The notes: a model not told the origin generated them from the letters alone. Numbered from the stretch's first letter, positions 51,795 through 60,351 are shown. The stretch: DNA of 64,000 bases from JADZAI01 sp047602465 (GCA_047602465.1 JASGHF010000001.1:2108001-2172000); one strand, 5' to 3'. A program made the numbers and translations.

Positions 51795-53735
51795 ATGCGC
51801 CTTTCGCGTTTCGCTCTCCTCGCCGCCGCGCTTCTCGCCGGAACCGCCTCGGCGGCGGAACTGAAGCTCCGCATTCTCGCGACGACCGATCTGCATATGA
51901 ACCTGGTCGACTATGATTTCGTGCGCGACAGGCCGGACGAGACGATCGGCCTCAGCCGCACGGCGGCGCTGATCGAAGAGGCGCGGGGCGAGAACCCGAA
52001 CAACATCCTGGTCGATGCGGGCGACCTGCTGCAGGGCTCGCCCATGGGCGATGTCGTGGCGCGCGAAAAGCCGCTGGCGGAGGGCGAGGTCCATCCCGCC
52101 TATCTCGCCATGAACATCCTGAAATACGACGCGGCGGCGATCGGCAATCACGAGTTCAATTTCGGGCTGGAGCTTCTGGAGCGCGCGCAGATCGGGCGTG
52201 ATTTTCCCATTCTTGCGGCCAATGCCTACAGACTGAACGCCGACGGCGCGCCGGGCGAGACGCTGTTCCAGCCTTCGGTGCTGCTGGAACGCCAGTTCAA
52301 GGACGATGCGGGTGCGGAGCGCACCGTGAAGATCGGCGTCATCGGCGTGCTGCCGCCGCAGATCATGAACTGGGACAAGGACAAGCTGGACGGCAAGATC
52401 ACCACCGGCGACGCGGTCGAGGCGGTGCAGCGGGAAATCCCGAAGCTGAAAGAGCAGGGCGCGGACGTCATCGTCGTCCTCGCGCATTCGGGCATCTCGA
52501 ACGCGCCGCGCGAAGGGGGCGATGAGAATTTCTCGGCGTATCTGGCGACGATCGACGGCGTCGATGCGGTGGTGACGGGCCATTCGCACCGCGTCTTCCC
52601 CGGCAAGGACTATGAGAACCTGTCCAATGCCGACCTTTCCAGGGGCACGCTGGACGGCAAGCCCTATGTGATGGCGGGGTCGTTCGGCAGCCATCTGGGC
52701 GTCATCGACATCACGCTCGACGACGCATCGGGCAAATGGGTGGTGAAGGACGGGCGCGCCGAGGCCCGCCCTGTCGCCACGAAGGGCGCGGACGGCGAGA
52801 TCAAGGCGCGGCTGCCCGCCGACGCGCGCATCACCGAGGCGATGAAGCCCTGGGTCGATGCGACGCTCGCCTATATCCGCGAGCCGATCGGCGAGGCGAA
52901 GGCGCCGTTCAACACCTATCTCACGCTGATGGGCAATACCGAGGCGCTGCGTCTCGTCGCCGACGCGCAGACGCTGTACGCGGAGAAATTCGTGAAAGGC
53001 ACGCCCTATGAGGGGCTGCCGATCCTGTCGGCCATCGCGCCGTTCCGCGTGGGCGGGCGGCCGGGGCCGGACTACTACACCGACATCAAGGCCGGGCCGG
53101 TGGCGATCAAGGACGCGGCCGACCTCTATTTCTATCCGAACATCTTCACCATCGTGAAGCTGAAGGGCAGCGAGGTGCGCGAGTATCTGGAGAAATCGGC
53201 GCGCCTCTTCAACCAGATCGATCCGGCCAAGGCGGGGCCGCAGGCGCTGATCGGCACCATGCCGGCCTATAATTTCGATATCCTGTTCGGGCTGACCTAC
53301 ACGATCGACGTGACGCAGCCCTCGCGCTATGGCCGCGAGACGGCGGTGGAGAAGCCCGATGCGCGCCGCATCGGCGACGTGCTCTACAAGGGCCAGCCGC
53401 TCGACGACAATCAGGACTATCTGATCGTCACCAACAATTACCGCGCCAATGGCGGCGGCGAATTCCCGCGCATGGACGGCAGCGCCACGGTGCTGGAAGC
53501 GCCGGACACCAATCGTGACGTGCTGATCGACTATATCCGCGCGACGAAGGAGCTGACGCCCGACAACACGCCGGTATGGTCGTTCAAGCCTGTGCCGGGC
53601 ACGCCGGATATCCGCGTGGAGATCGGCCCCGGCGGCGCGGAAACGGTGGCGACCGACAAGCGGCTGACCAAGGTGGAGACCACCGAGACGGGCTTCGACG
53701 TCTACAAGGTCGATCTGTCGGGCGCGGCGCCTTGA
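51795..53735 (+). CDS. cpdB: 2',3'-cyclic-nucleotide 2'-phosphodiesterase/3'-nucleotidase
   Basis: Periplasmic scavenging enzyme of the 5'-nucleotidase superfamily, 646 residues. A signal peptide (MRLSRFALLAAALLAG, cleavage after ASA) leads into the metallophosphatase domain: LATTDLHMNLVDYD, DAGDLLQGSP, IGNHEFNFG, VVLAHSGIS and VTGHSHRVFPG. The C-terminal nucleotide-binding domain has IAPFRVGGRPGPDYYTDI, YFYPNIFTIVKLKG and VTNNYRANGGGEFP. All metal ligands appear intact. The next small gene's TTG start overlaps its stop. Confidence 0.95.
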   Translation: MRLSRFALLAAALLAGTASAAELKLRILATTDLHMNLVDYDFVRDRPDETIGLSRTAALIEEARGENPNNILVDAGDLLQGSPMGDVVAREKPLAEGEVHPAYLAMNILKYDAAAIGNHEFNFGLELLERAQIGRDFPILAANAYRLNADGAPGETLFQPSVLLERQFKDDAGAERTVKIGVIGVLPPQIMNWDKDKLDGKITTGDAVEAVQREIPKLKEQGADVIVVLAHSGISNAPREGGDENFSAYLATIDGVDAVVTGHSHRVFPGKDYENLSNADLSRGTLDGKPYVMAGSFGSHLGVIDITLDDASGKWVVKDGRAEARPVATKGADGEIKARLPADARITEAMKPWVDATLAYIREPIGEAKAPFNTYLTLMGNTEALRLVADAQTLYAEKFVKGTPYEGLPILSAIAPFRVGGRPGPDYYTDIKAGPVAIKDAADLYFYPNIFTIVKLKGSEVREYLEKSARLFNQIDPAKAGPQALIGTMPAYNFDILFGLTYTIDVTQPSRYGRETAVEKPDARRIGDVLYKGQPLDDNQDYLIVTNNYRANGGGEFPRMDGSATVLEAPDTNRDVLIDYIRATKELTPDNTPVWSFKPVPGTPDIRVEIGPGGAETVATDKRLTKVETTETGFDVYKVDLSGAAP

Positions 53736-54040
53736 GCGTCCGCGACGATTACGAGGCCTGGACGCAGAGCGCAGGCGTGATGAAATTCGCGCTCGATCTG
53801 ATCGAGGGTGCGGGGCTGAGCGACGAACTCGCCAAGCTGCGCCCCATCGCGCACCGGGTGGTGGCGGAATGGGAGGCCTGCGCGAAGGCGGCCGAGGTGG
53901 ACGAGGACAAGCGCGTCATCGACCTGACCGAAGCGGCGACGCGGGCGGCGCGCGAACTGGGCGAAAACCCGGCCGCGCTGAGCGCGGCGCTGGCGGCGAC
54001 GGCGCGCGCCGTGGGCGTCACATTGACGACAGCGGACTAG
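53732..54040 (+). CDS. Small hypothetical protein coupled to cpdB
   Basis: A 102-residue helical protein (DDYEAWTQSAGVMKFALDLI; RVVAEWEACAKAAEVDEDKR; AATRAARELGENPAAL) of unknown family. A TTG at 53732 overlaps the cpdB stop as TTGA, the same overlap style seen elsewhere in the window; ATG 53777 is the alternative. No signal peptide, so it would remain cytoplasmic although cpdB is exported. Confidence 0.6.
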   Translation: MSVRDDYEAWTQSAGVMKFALDLIEGAGLSDELAKLRPIAHRVVAEWEACAKAAEVDEDKRVIDLTEAATRAARELGENPAALSAALAATARAVGVTLTTAD

Positions 54041-54090
54041 CCTCGCCCGCGCATTGGGTCTAACCCGGACGAAACGGTTCGGGTGGTCCC

Positions 54091-54840
54091 ATGCAGCTTC
54101 ATCAATCGTCCTGGCAGGAAATCGACGCGTATCTGGCGAAGTCGAAGGGCATCATCGTGCCGATCGGCTCCACCGAACAGCACGGGCCGAACGGCTTGCT
54201 GGGCACCGACGCGATCTGCCCTGAAGTCATCGCCCGGCGCGCCGGAGACGCGAGCGGCATTCTGGTGGGGCCGACCTTCAATGTCGGGCAGGCGCAGCAT
54301 CATCTGGGGTTCGCCGGAACGATTTCGCTGCGCCCCTCCACGATGATCGCCGCGATCTATGACTGGACGGCGAGCCTGACGCGGCATGGCTTCGAGCGCG
54401 TCTACTGGTTCAACGGACATGGCGGGAATATCGCGACGATCACCGCCGCGTTCAGCGAGATCTATGCCGACTGGTCGCTGAAGCGGGCGGGCGGGAACGT
54501 GACGCCGGTGCGCTGCACGTTGCGCAACTGGTGGGATCTGGATGGCGTCACGGCGCTCTGCCGCGAGATGTTTCCCGTCGGCGAAGGCAGCCATGCGACG
54601 GCCTCGGAAGTGTCGGTGACCTATGCCGCCTATCCCGACGCGATCAAGCGCGTGGAGATGAGCCCGAAGATCGCGCCGAACGGGCCGATCCTCGACGCCG
54701 ACGATTACCGCCGCCGCTTTCCCGATGGCCGCATCGGCTCCGATCCGAGCCAGGCGACGCCGGAAAAAGGCGAGCGCCTGATCGCCGCCGCATCGAAGGC
54801 GCTGGTCGGCGATTTCGAACGCTTCATGGCCGCAGCGTGA
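54091..54840 (+). CDS. Creatininase family protein
   Basis: A 249-residue metal-dependent amidohydrolase of the creatininase fold. Motifs: VPIGSTEQHGPNG (metal Glu/His), GTDAICPEVIARRA, HHLGFAGTISL, VYWFNGHGGNIA and GEGSHATASEVS. The family includes creatininase, mycofactocin MftE and the riboflavin-pathway ArfB; which activity applies is open. It heads a short run with the VOC and DUF2891 genes. Confidence 0.92.
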   Translation: MQLHQSSWQEIDAYLAKSKGIIVPIGSTEQHGPNGLLGTDAICPEVIARRAGDASGILVGPTFNVGQAQHHLGFAGTISLRPSTMIAAIYDWTASLTRHGFERVYWFNGHGGNIATITAAFSEIYADWSLKRAGGNVTPVRCTLRNWWDLDGVTALCREMFPVGEGSHATASEVSVTYAAYPDAIKRVEMSPKIAPNGPILDADDYRRRFPDGRIGSDPSQATPEKGERLIAAASKALVGDFERFMAAA

Positions 54841-54881
54841 GGCTGCGGTTTCAGGGCCACATCTGAATATCGGGGGAGATC

Positions 54882-55268
54882 ATGATCGGTTACATCACAC
54901 TCGGCGTCAGCGACGTGACGAAGGCGAGGGCCTTCTACGAGCCGATCCTCGCCACGCTGGGCATGGCGCGCAACGCCGCGTTCAGCAGCGACGATCACCT
55001 GACTTTCTATGAGCAGGCCAAGGGGCGCGGCGCGATGCTCGCCATCGGCAAGCCCTATGACAAGAACCCCGCGACTTTCGGCAACGGCACGATGGTGGCG
55101 CTGGCCGCCGCCGATCGCGCGACGGTCGACAAGGCGCATCTTCAGGCGCTGGCCGCCGGCGCGAAGGATGAGGGCGCCCCCGGCGAGCGCGGTGCGTCCT
55201 TTTACGGCGCCTATTTCCGCGATCACGACGGCAACAAGTTCTGCATCTTCAACATGACGGGCGCGTGA
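54882..55268 (+). CDS. VOC (glyoxalase/bleomycin resistance) family protein
   Basis: A 128-residue single-module vicinal oxygen chelate protein: IGYITLGVSDVTKARAFYEPILATLG at the start, a central AMLAIGKPYD strand and a C-terminal GAYFRDHDGNKFCIFN with the expected metal acid. Substrate unknown. GGGGGAGA lies upstream of the ATG. The next gene begins 7 bp after the stop. Confidence 0.92.
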   Translation: MIGYITLGVSDVTKARAFYEPILATLGMARNAAFSSDDHLTFYEQAKGRGAMLAIGKPYDKNPATFGNGTMVALAAADRATVDKAHLQALAAGAKDEGAPGERGASFYGAYFRDHDGNKFCIFNMTGA

Positions 55269-55275
55269 GGGTGGC

Positions 55276-56235
55276 GTGACGGCCGCTCCGGTTCAGCTCG
55301 ACGCCGCGCTCGCCGCGAAGTTTCAGCGCATCGCGCTGGGGCATGTGACGCGCATCTATCCCAGTTCGATGATGCTGCGGGTGGGCGGGCCTGAGGATGT
55401 CGGCACGCCGGATCGATTGACGCCGATCTTCTATGGCAGCTTCGACTGGCATAGCTGCGTCCATGGCTACTGGACGCTGGCGCGGCTGAGGCGGCTTTAT
55501 CCGCAATCGGCGGAATTGGAAGAGGTGGCGGCGCTGTTCGCGTCGTCGTTCACGGCGCAGAAGGTGGAAGGCGAGCGCAGCTTTCTGCTGCGGCCGGGCA
55601 ATGCCGGGTTCGAGCGGCCTTATGGCTGGGGCTGGCTGCTGAAGCTGGCGGCGGAGGATGATCTCACCCGATTGCAGCCGCTGGCCGATGTGATCGTCGA
55701 GCGGCTTCATGCCTATCTGCCCAAGCTGACCTATCCGGTGCGCAGCGGCGTTCATTCCAATACGGCGTTCGCGCTGATCCTGGCGCTCGACTATGCGGCG
55801 GCGACGGGCGATGCGCGCCTGCGCGATCTCATCCACGAGCGCGCGCGCGCATGGTTCGGCGCGGACGAAAACTGCACGGCGTGGGGCGAGCCTTCGGGTG
55901 AGGATTTCCTGTCGGCATCGCTGTGCGAGGCGCTGTTGATGAAGCGCGTTCTGGGGGATGACTTCCCGCAATGGTTCCAGCGGTTCATGCCGCGCGTGCC
56001 CGATGTGCTGAACACGCCCGCGACGGTGTCGGACCGCAGCGACGGGCGGATCGCGCATCTCGATGGGCTGAATCTCAGCCGCGCCTGGTGCTGGCGCGGG
56101 ATCGGGATGAACGAGGCGGCGGCGTCAGCGCATCTCGCGGCCAGTCTTCGCCATGTGGCGGGCGACTATATGGGCGAGCATTGGCTGGCGAGCTTTGCGC
56201 TGCTGGCGCTGAGCGAGCCGGCCAACGCCGTGTGA
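55276..56235 (+). CDS. DUF2891 family protein
   Basis: A 319-residue protein resembling the DUF2891 family (helical, alpha/alpha-barrel-like). Recognisable blocks: FYGSFDWHSCVHGYWTLARL near residue 55, GWGWLLKLAAE, VRSGVHSNTAFALILALDYA and GEDFLSASLCEALLM, ending HWLASFALLAL. No catalytic role is established for the family. GTG start. Followed by an imperfect palindromic repeat. Confidence 0.85.
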   Translation: MTAAPVQLDAALAAKFQRIALGHVTRIYPSSMMLRVGGPEDVGTPDRLTPIFYGSFDWHSCVHGYWTLARLRRLYPQSAELEEVAALFASSFTAQKVEGERSFLLRPGNAGFERPYGWGWLLKLAAEDDLTRLQPLADVIVERLHAYLPKLTYPVRSGVHSNTAFALILALDYAAATGDARLRDLIHERARAWFGADENCTAWGEPSGEDFLSASLCEALLMKRVLGDDFPQWFQRFMPRVPDVLNTPATVSDRSDGRIAHLDGLNLSRAWCWRGIGMNEAAASAHLAASLRHVAGDYMGEHWLASFALLALSEPANAV

Positions 56236-56245
56236 TGTCGGTGCG

Positions 56246-56349
56246 TCCTTCGAGACGGGCGTGAAGCCACGCCCTCCTCAGGATGAGGAAGAGGGGAGCA
56301 ATCCCAATTCCTCATCCTGAGGAGGCGGCGCAGCTGCCGTCTCGAAGGA
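56246..56349. repeat. Long interrupted palindromic intergenic element
   Basis: Two nested inverted repeats: outer 12-bp arms TCCTTCGAGACG (56246-56257) and CGTCTCGAAGGA (56338-56349); inner 18-bp arms CCTCCTCAGGATGAGGAA (56273-56290) and its exact complement (56308-56325). This matches the kind of dispersed CTTCGAGACG/CTCAGGATGAGG element widely scattered in alphaproteobacterial genomes. It sits between the convergent DUF2891 and fRMsr genes and could act as a terminator or mRNA stabiliser for both. Confidence 0.85.
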
Positions 56350-56368
56350 TGCAGGCTGGCTCAACATC

Positions 56369-56860
56369 TCAGAACGGATCGCTGGCGGCGGTGTAGAGCG
56401 CGACGAGCGCCTCGCAGCCTTTTTGGTCTTCGGCGTCGAAACGGGCGGGCAGCGGGCTGTCGAGATCGAGAACGCCGATCACGGCGCCGTCGCGGATGAT
56501 CGGGACGACGAGTTCGCTGCGCGAGGCGGCGTCGCAGGCGATATGGCCGGGGAAGGCGTGGACGTCCTCGACCAGCATCGTCGCCTTCTTCGCGACGGCG
56601 GCGCCGCAGACGCCTTTGCCCACCGCAATGCGCACGCAGGCCGGCTTGCCGACGAAGGGGCCAAGCACCAGTCCGCCGCCCCGCATGATGTAGAAGCCCG
56701 ACCAGTTGAGATCGGCGAGGCCCCAGCCGATGAGGGCGGCCATGTTGGCGGCGTTGGCGATGGGGTCGCGCTCGCCCTCGAAGAGGCCGCGGAGCTGCGA
56801 GGCGATCTCCGCGTAGATTTCGGCCTTGGTGCCGGTGGGGCGTTCGGTCGCGTCAAACAT
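56369..56860 (-). CDS. msrC: Free methionine (R)-sulfoxide reductase (GAF domain, fRMsr)
   Basis: A 163-residue single GAF-domain enzyme that reduces free methionine R-sulfoxide. The family cysteines are present in order: GKPACVRI, GKGVCGAA and HIACDAASRSELVVPI. Other marks: NWSGFYIMRGGGLVLGPF and VLDLDSPLPARFD. Its start overlaps the upstream Rieske gene end by 8 bp, suggesting one operon of redox-related small genes. Cytoplasmic. Confidence 0.92.
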   Translation of the reverse strand: MFDATERPTGTKAEIYAEIASQLRGLFEGERDPIANAANMAALIGWGLADLNWSGFYIMRGGGLVLGPFVGKPACVRIAVGKGVCGAAVAKKATMLVEDVHAFPGHIACDAASRSELVVPIIRDGAVIGVLDLDSPLPARFDAEDQKGCEALVALYTAASDPF

Positions 56861-57173
56861 CCAGGATCACATCGTTGCCGTCGAGACGGATCGAGATGGG
56901 GGTGAGGTGGCGGCCCGTGCAAGGGCCGGAGACGCACAGGCCCGATGCCGGCAGGAAGCGCGCGCCATGCGTGGTGCAGACCAGAAGCTGGCGCTCGGCG
57001 TCGAAGAAGCGGTCGGGCAGGATTTCCAGCGTGGTGCCGTTATGCGGGCAGGAATTGAGGAACGCGCGGGGGCCGCTGCTCGATTCCACCACGACGATCT
57101 CGCGGCCGTCGGCGAGGGTGATGCCTTTCGCGCCGGTCCGGGCGAGATCGCTGACGGTGCAGAGGCGTGTCAT
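56853..57173 (-). CDS. Rieske 2Fe-2S domain protein
   Basis: A 106-residue single-domain Rieske protein. Cluster ligands are CPHNG (Cys-x-His) and CTTHGARF (Cys-x-x-His), about 20 residues apart, with a following GPCTGRHLTPI segment. It resembles ferredoxin components or small Rieske proteins near fRMsr rather than bc1 proteins; there is no signal anchor. Redox partner unknown. Stop overlaps fRMsr; start overlaps the preceding small gene by 4 bp. Confidence 0.92.
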   Translation of the reverse strand: MTRLCTVSDLARTGAKGITLADGREIVVVESSSGPRAFLNSCPHNGTTLEILPDRFFDAERQLLVCTTHGARFLPASGLCVSGPCTGRHLTPISIRLDGNDVILDV

Positions 57174-57427
57174 GTGGCGCGCTTCAGCGCCTTCAGGAAC
57201 GCCGTGCGCTCGGCGGCGGTGCTGACGCGGAAGCGGATGAAATCCCTGTCGCCTTTGGCTGCGCGCCAGTCGGCGAACAGGCCATCCGGGTCTTCGTGAA
57301 AATGCAGCGCGGCCTCAGCCCCGCGATAGAAGATGCCGGGCTTCTTTTCGGTCAGCGGGACGGCGGTGCGTATCGCCGCCAGCAAAGAGGCGAGTTCTGC
57401 CAGCGCGGCCTCGCCTGCGTGCTTCAA
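57170..57427 (-). CDS. Small hypothetical protein in the Rieske/EVE operon
   Basis: An 85-residue soluble protein, family not recognised: helical start (AGEAALAELASLLAAI) then KKPGIFYRGAEAALHFHEDPDGLFADW, and ending RTAFLKALKRAT. TTG 57427 overlaps the EVE stop as TTGA; an ATG at 57463 would overlap it further. Coupling to both neighbours supports expression. Might be a nucleotide- or cofactor-handling protein, but there is no motif to prove it. Confidence 0.6.
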   Translation of the reverse strand: MKHAGEAALAELASLLAAIRTAVPLTEKKPGIFYRGAEAALHFHEDPDGLFADWRAAKGDRDFIRFRVSTAAERTAFLKALKRAT

Positions 57428-57846
57428 GGTTTGACGCCGCCCATCCTGCAGACCGTCTTCCATTCATCCGCCGTGACGGGCTGGACCGAGAGGCGCGAGA
57501 ATTTGATGAGGGCCATCTCCGACAGTTTCGGTTCGGCCTTCACGTCTTCCAGCGTGACGGGTGTCTTCAGCGGCTCGACGGCGACGAAATCGCAGACGAC
57601 CCAGGGCGCGCCTGTTTCGGCGGTCGGATCAGGATAGGCTTCCTTCGCGACCTCGCAGATGCCGACGACCTCTTTCCCGATATTGGAGTGATAGAAGAAG
57701 GCGCGGTCGCCCTTCTTCATCGCCATCAGGTTCAGCTTGGCGGTGTGGTTGCGGACGCCCGACCACGGCTCGCCGGCCTTGCCCTTGGCGACCTGCTGGT
57801 CCCACGACCAGGCGTCGGGTTCGGATTTGATGAGCCAGTATTTCAT
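57424..57846 (-). CDS. EVE domain-containing protein
   Basis: A 140-residue single EVE (YTH-like/PUA-like) domain protein, a fold that reads modified bases. The sequence follows the family closely: MKYWLIKSEPDAWSW, GVRNHTAKLNLMAMKKGDRAFFYHSN and KEVVGICEVAKEAYPDPTA. Bacterial EVE proteins may sense modified DNA or RNA. It sits in its usual alphaproteobacterial place after YciI and gpsA. Confidence 0.93.
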   Translation of the reverse strand: MKYWLIKSEPDAWSWDQQVAKGKAGEPWSGVRNHTAKLNLMAMKKGDRAFFYHSNIGKEVVGICEVAKEAYPDPTAETGAPWVVCDFVAVEPLKTPVTLEDVKAEPKLSEMALIKFSRLSVQPVTADEWKTVCRMGGVKP

Positions 57847-57851
57847 CGGCG

Positions 57852-58151
57852 TCAGGCCTCGCGCTTGCGGCCGTCGGCGAGCGTCCAGTTGAAGGGGCGG
57901 ATGTCGACATGGCCGAAAAGGCCGACCTTCGTATAGGGGTCGGCGGCGTTCCAGGCGCGCGCCTCGTCGATGGTCCCGGCCTCAAGCACGATGAACGAGC
58001 CGGCCATGCGCTCGCCGTCTTCGGTCATCAGCGGGCCGGCGATGCGGATCTTCTCGCCGCTGGCGATGACATAGGCGAGATGCTCGTCGCGGGTGACCGA
58101 GCGCAGCGCCGTGGAGAGCGGCTTGTCGAGGCAGTGGATGGCGAACAGCAT
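57852..58151 (-). CDS. YciI-like protein
   Basis: A 99-residue ferredoxin-like-fold protein of the YCII family: LFAIHCLDKPLS, RDEHLAYV, GPLMTEDGERMAGSFIVLEAG, DPYTKVGLFGHVDIRPFNW. The conserved His/Asp pair may bind a small ligand; enzymatic role is unclear. It lies between gpsA and the EVE gene with 5-bp spacing to the latter. Confidence 0.9.
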   Translation of the reverse strand: MLFAIHCLDKPLSTALRSVTRDEHLAYVIASGEKIRIAGPLMTEDGERMAGSFIVLEAGTIDEARAWNAADPYTKVGLFGHVDIRPFNWTLADGRKREA

Positions 58152-58182
58152 GAAACGCTCCTTGGCGATGTGGCCGGTTTAG

Positions 58183-59187
58183 CTATTCAAGTTCGGCGCG
58201 CAAGGGCCGGGCGAGCAGGGCGGCGATGGCCGTCTCGATCGGCTGGCCGTCGACGATGGCGGCGACGGATGCGGCGATCGGCATGTCGACGCCGAGGGCT
58301 GCGGCGCGGTCGACCACAGGACGGGCGCTGGCCTCGCCCTCGACGACGCCGCGGGCATGGCCGTCGGCCTCCGCCACGCTTTCGCCCGAGCCGAGCGCGA
58401 GGCCGAAGGCGAAATTGCGCGACTGCGCCGTCGTGCAGGTGAGGATGAGATCGCCGAGGCCGGAGAGGCCCGACATCGTGTCGGGCCGCGCGCCCAGCGC
58501 CGCGCCGAAGCGGCGCATCTCGGCGAAGCCGCGTGCGATGAGGGCGGCCCGGGCGCTGGCGCCGAAGCCTTTGCCCTCGGCGATGCCGCAGGCGATGGCG
58601 AGGACGTTCTTCACCGCGCCGCCGATGGCTGCGCCGACCGGATCGTCGCTGGCGTAAGGGCGGAAGGCCGGGCTGGCGAGTGCGGCCGCGAGGCTTTCGG
58701 CGAGGGGGAGCGTGCTGGCGGCGAGGGTGACGGCGGTGGGGAGGCCGCGCGCCACGTCTTCCGCGAAGCTGGGGCCGGAGAGGATGGCGGCCTCCGCTCC
58801 CGGCGCGGCCTCGGCGACGAGTTCGGTCATCAGCCGCGTGGTGCCGCGCTCAAGACCCTTGGCGCAGATGATGAGCGGCGTGCCGGGCTTCACGGCGGGC
58901 GCGATGGCGGCGAGCATCGGGCGGAGATGCTGGGCCGGGGCGGCGAGGAGAATGGCCTCGGCCATGGCGGCGGCCTCGGCGGCGTCCTGGGGGAGTTCCA
59001 GGCCGGCGGGGAGTTTGATGCCGGGAAGGAACGGCGTGTTCTCGCCCCGCGCGGCGATGGCCTCGCGCACTTCGGCCTCGCGCGCCCACAAGGCGACGCG
59101 CCGCCCGGCGCGTTTCGCGGCGGCGGCGAGGGCCGTGCCCCAGGCGCCTGCGCCTAAAACTGTGATCGAAGAGGGAGCGGCAACCAT
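58183..59187 (-). CDS. gpsA: Glycerol-3-phosphate dehydrogenase [NAD(P)+]
   Basis: Makes sn-glycerol 3-phosphate for phospholipids from dihydroxyacetone phosphate. The 334-residue enzyme has the Rossmann motif VLGAGAWGTALA, ILLAAPAQHLRPML, ICAKGLERG, LSGPSFAEDVARGLPTAV and the catalytic Lys in GGAVKNVLAIACG. Its start is only 118 bp from the divergent TetR start. tsaD, its usual upstream neighbour, is displaced by the TetR/microprotein insert. Confidence 0.97.
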   Translation of the reverse strand: MVAAPSSITVLGAGAWGTALAAAAKRAGRRVALWAREAEVREAIAARGENTPFLPGIKLPAGLELPQDAAEAAAMAEAILLAAPAQHLRPMLAAIAPAVKPGTPLIICAKGLERGTTRLMTELVAEAAPGAEAAILSGPSFAEDVARGLPTAVTLAASTLPLAESLAAALASPAFRPYASDDPVGAAIGGAVKNVLAIACGIAEGKGFGASARAALIARGFAEMRRFGAALGARPDTMSGLSGLGDLILTCTTAQSRNFAFGLALGSGESVAEADGHARGVVEGEASARPVVDRAAALGVDMPIAASVAAIVDGQPIETAIAALLARPLRAELE

Positions 59188-59192
59188 GTGTG

Positions 59193-59236
59193 CAACTGAA
59201 CGTTTCGTTGATTATTCACTGAAATTGGTCTAGTCT
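59193..59236 (+). promoter_or_regulatory. Predicted tetR promoter and operator-like words
   Basis: TTGATT (59208-59213) and TAGTCT (59231-59236), 17 bp apart, suggest a promoter for the TetR gene. On the opposite strand the same patch reads TTTCAGTGAATAATCAACGAAA, with near-symmetric ends. The words TCAGTGAA and AACGAAA recur in the palindrome upstream of the microproteins at 60006-60037, suggesting autoregulation. Confidence 0.45.
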
Positions 59237-59304
59237 CGATAGACACACAAAGTCCGGGGCTATGTTCCCCGGGCAGGATGGCTTTCGGGGGAAGGCGGTA
59301 CAGG

Positions 59305-59973
59305 ATGGTCAGCAAAGACGCTATGCGCGAGCGGATTCTCGAGGCCGCGACCAAGCGTTTCAAGCATTACGGATACGCCAAGACGTCGATGGCCGAAATC
59401 GCGGCCGATCTGCAGATGTCGCCCGGCAATCTCTATCGCTATTTCCCCGGCAAGATCGACATCGCGCTCGCCATCGCCGACCACGGCGTCGAGAAGCAGA
59501 TGGCGCAGCTGCGTGAGGCCATCGATACGCCCGGCGCGCCGGTGATCCTGCGCCTGCGCAATTTCTTCCATACCGACATGGTCTGCACCTATGAGCAGAT
59601 CGAAAGAGATCCGCGCACCTTCGAACTGGCGCAGATCATCAAGACCGAACGCCCGGCCTGGGTGAACGAGCGCCTGGCGCTGGAGCGCGAGATCGTCAAC
59701 GCGCTGCTGGCCGAGGGCGTCGCCAATGGCGAGTTCGACATCGCCGACATCCCCCACGCGGCGGAGATGCTGCAATCGGCGCTGATGAAGTTCCGCTATC
59801 CGCAGCTCTGGTCGAATCTGAAGCTTCCGGCCCTGGAGCGCGAGTTCGACGGGGTCTGCCGGCTGCTGCTGGTGGGTCTGGCGGGCAAGGACGGCACCGC
59901 CCGCGAATGCCCCTTCACCGAGGCCGACATGCCTCAACCGCAGAAAACCGCCACTTCGTCGAAGGCGGCCTGA
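59305..59973 (+). CDS. TetR family transcriptional regulator
   Basis: A 222-residue regulator. The N-terminal TetR DNA-binding domain reads RERILEAATKRFKHYGYAKTSMAEIAADLQMSPGNLYRYF, with the recognition helix in SPGNLYRYF. The C-terminal ligand and dimer domain is helical (HTDMVCTYEQIERDPRTFELAQII). ATG 59305 follows GGAAGG by eight bases. It lies divergent from gpsA and just upstream of the two microprotein genes, which are its likely targets together with itself. The ligand is unknown; related regulators often sense acyl-CoA or hydrophobic compounds. Confidence 0.92.
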   Translation: MVSKDAMRERILEAATKRFKHYGYAKTSMAEIAADLQMSPGNLYRYFPGKIDIALAIADHGVEKQMAQLREAIDTPGAPVILRLRNFFHTDMVCTYEQIERDPRTFELAQIIKTERPAWVNERLALEREIVNALLAEGVANGEFDIADIPHAAEMLQSALMKFRYPQLWSNLKLPALEREFDGVCRLLLVGLAGKDGTARECPFTEADMPQPQKTATSSKAA

Positions 59974-60005
59974 CGGAAAATGTGACGGATGAACAGTGAC
60001 GTGTG

Positions 60006-60037
60006 ATCAGTGAACGAAATTGGTTTTGTTCATTGAT
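60006..60037. promoter_or_regulatory. Near-palindromic TetR operator candidate
   Basis: Arms ATCAGTGAACGAAA (60006-60019) and TTTTGTTCATTGAT (60024-60037) are complementary at 12 of 14 positions around TTGG. This size suits a TetR dimer. It lies 33 bp after the tetR stop and about 136 bp before the first microprotein start. Confidence 0.6.
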
Positions 60038-60172
60038 TATCTCTCAGAGCCGGGTTACCTTCCTCCTTGTCGACGCGGTGATGAACCCCGCCGGCCAGCG
60101 AGAGAAGCGCTTGAGGCCCGGATAGCCGGGTAGACGCCTCTCCCGCCGTCCACGGCAAAAAGGAGAGACGTC

Positions 60173-60298
60173 ATGTCCACGAAGTCCAAGATCAGCGAGA
60201 CGGTTTCGCAGAAGATCACCGCCATCCTCATCGGTGCGGGTCTCCTGGCGTATGCCATCGTCTTCGCGGTCCAGGGCGTCGGCGCGTCGATCGCCTGA
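60173..60298 (+). CDS. Microprotein 1, 41-residue single-span membrane protein
   Basis: A 41-residue frame with AGGAGA seven bases before ATG. The N-terminus is hydrophilic and basic (MSTKSKISETVSQK); the rest is one hydrophobic span with GAGLLAYAIVFAVQGVGASIA to the end. The pattern G-x-G-L-x-A-Y-A-x-V-F-x-V-x-G-V-G is shared with the next small frame. No known family comes to mind. It is probably an inner-membrane peptide with its N-terminus in the cytoplasm, under TetR control. Confidence 0.7.
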   Translation: MSTKSKISETVSQKITAILIGAGLLAYAIVFAVQGVGASIA

Positions 60299-60351
60299 TC
60301 GCCCTGGCCTCCGCCTCTCCGGCAACATCGAAATTCGAGAAGGGGTTCGTC

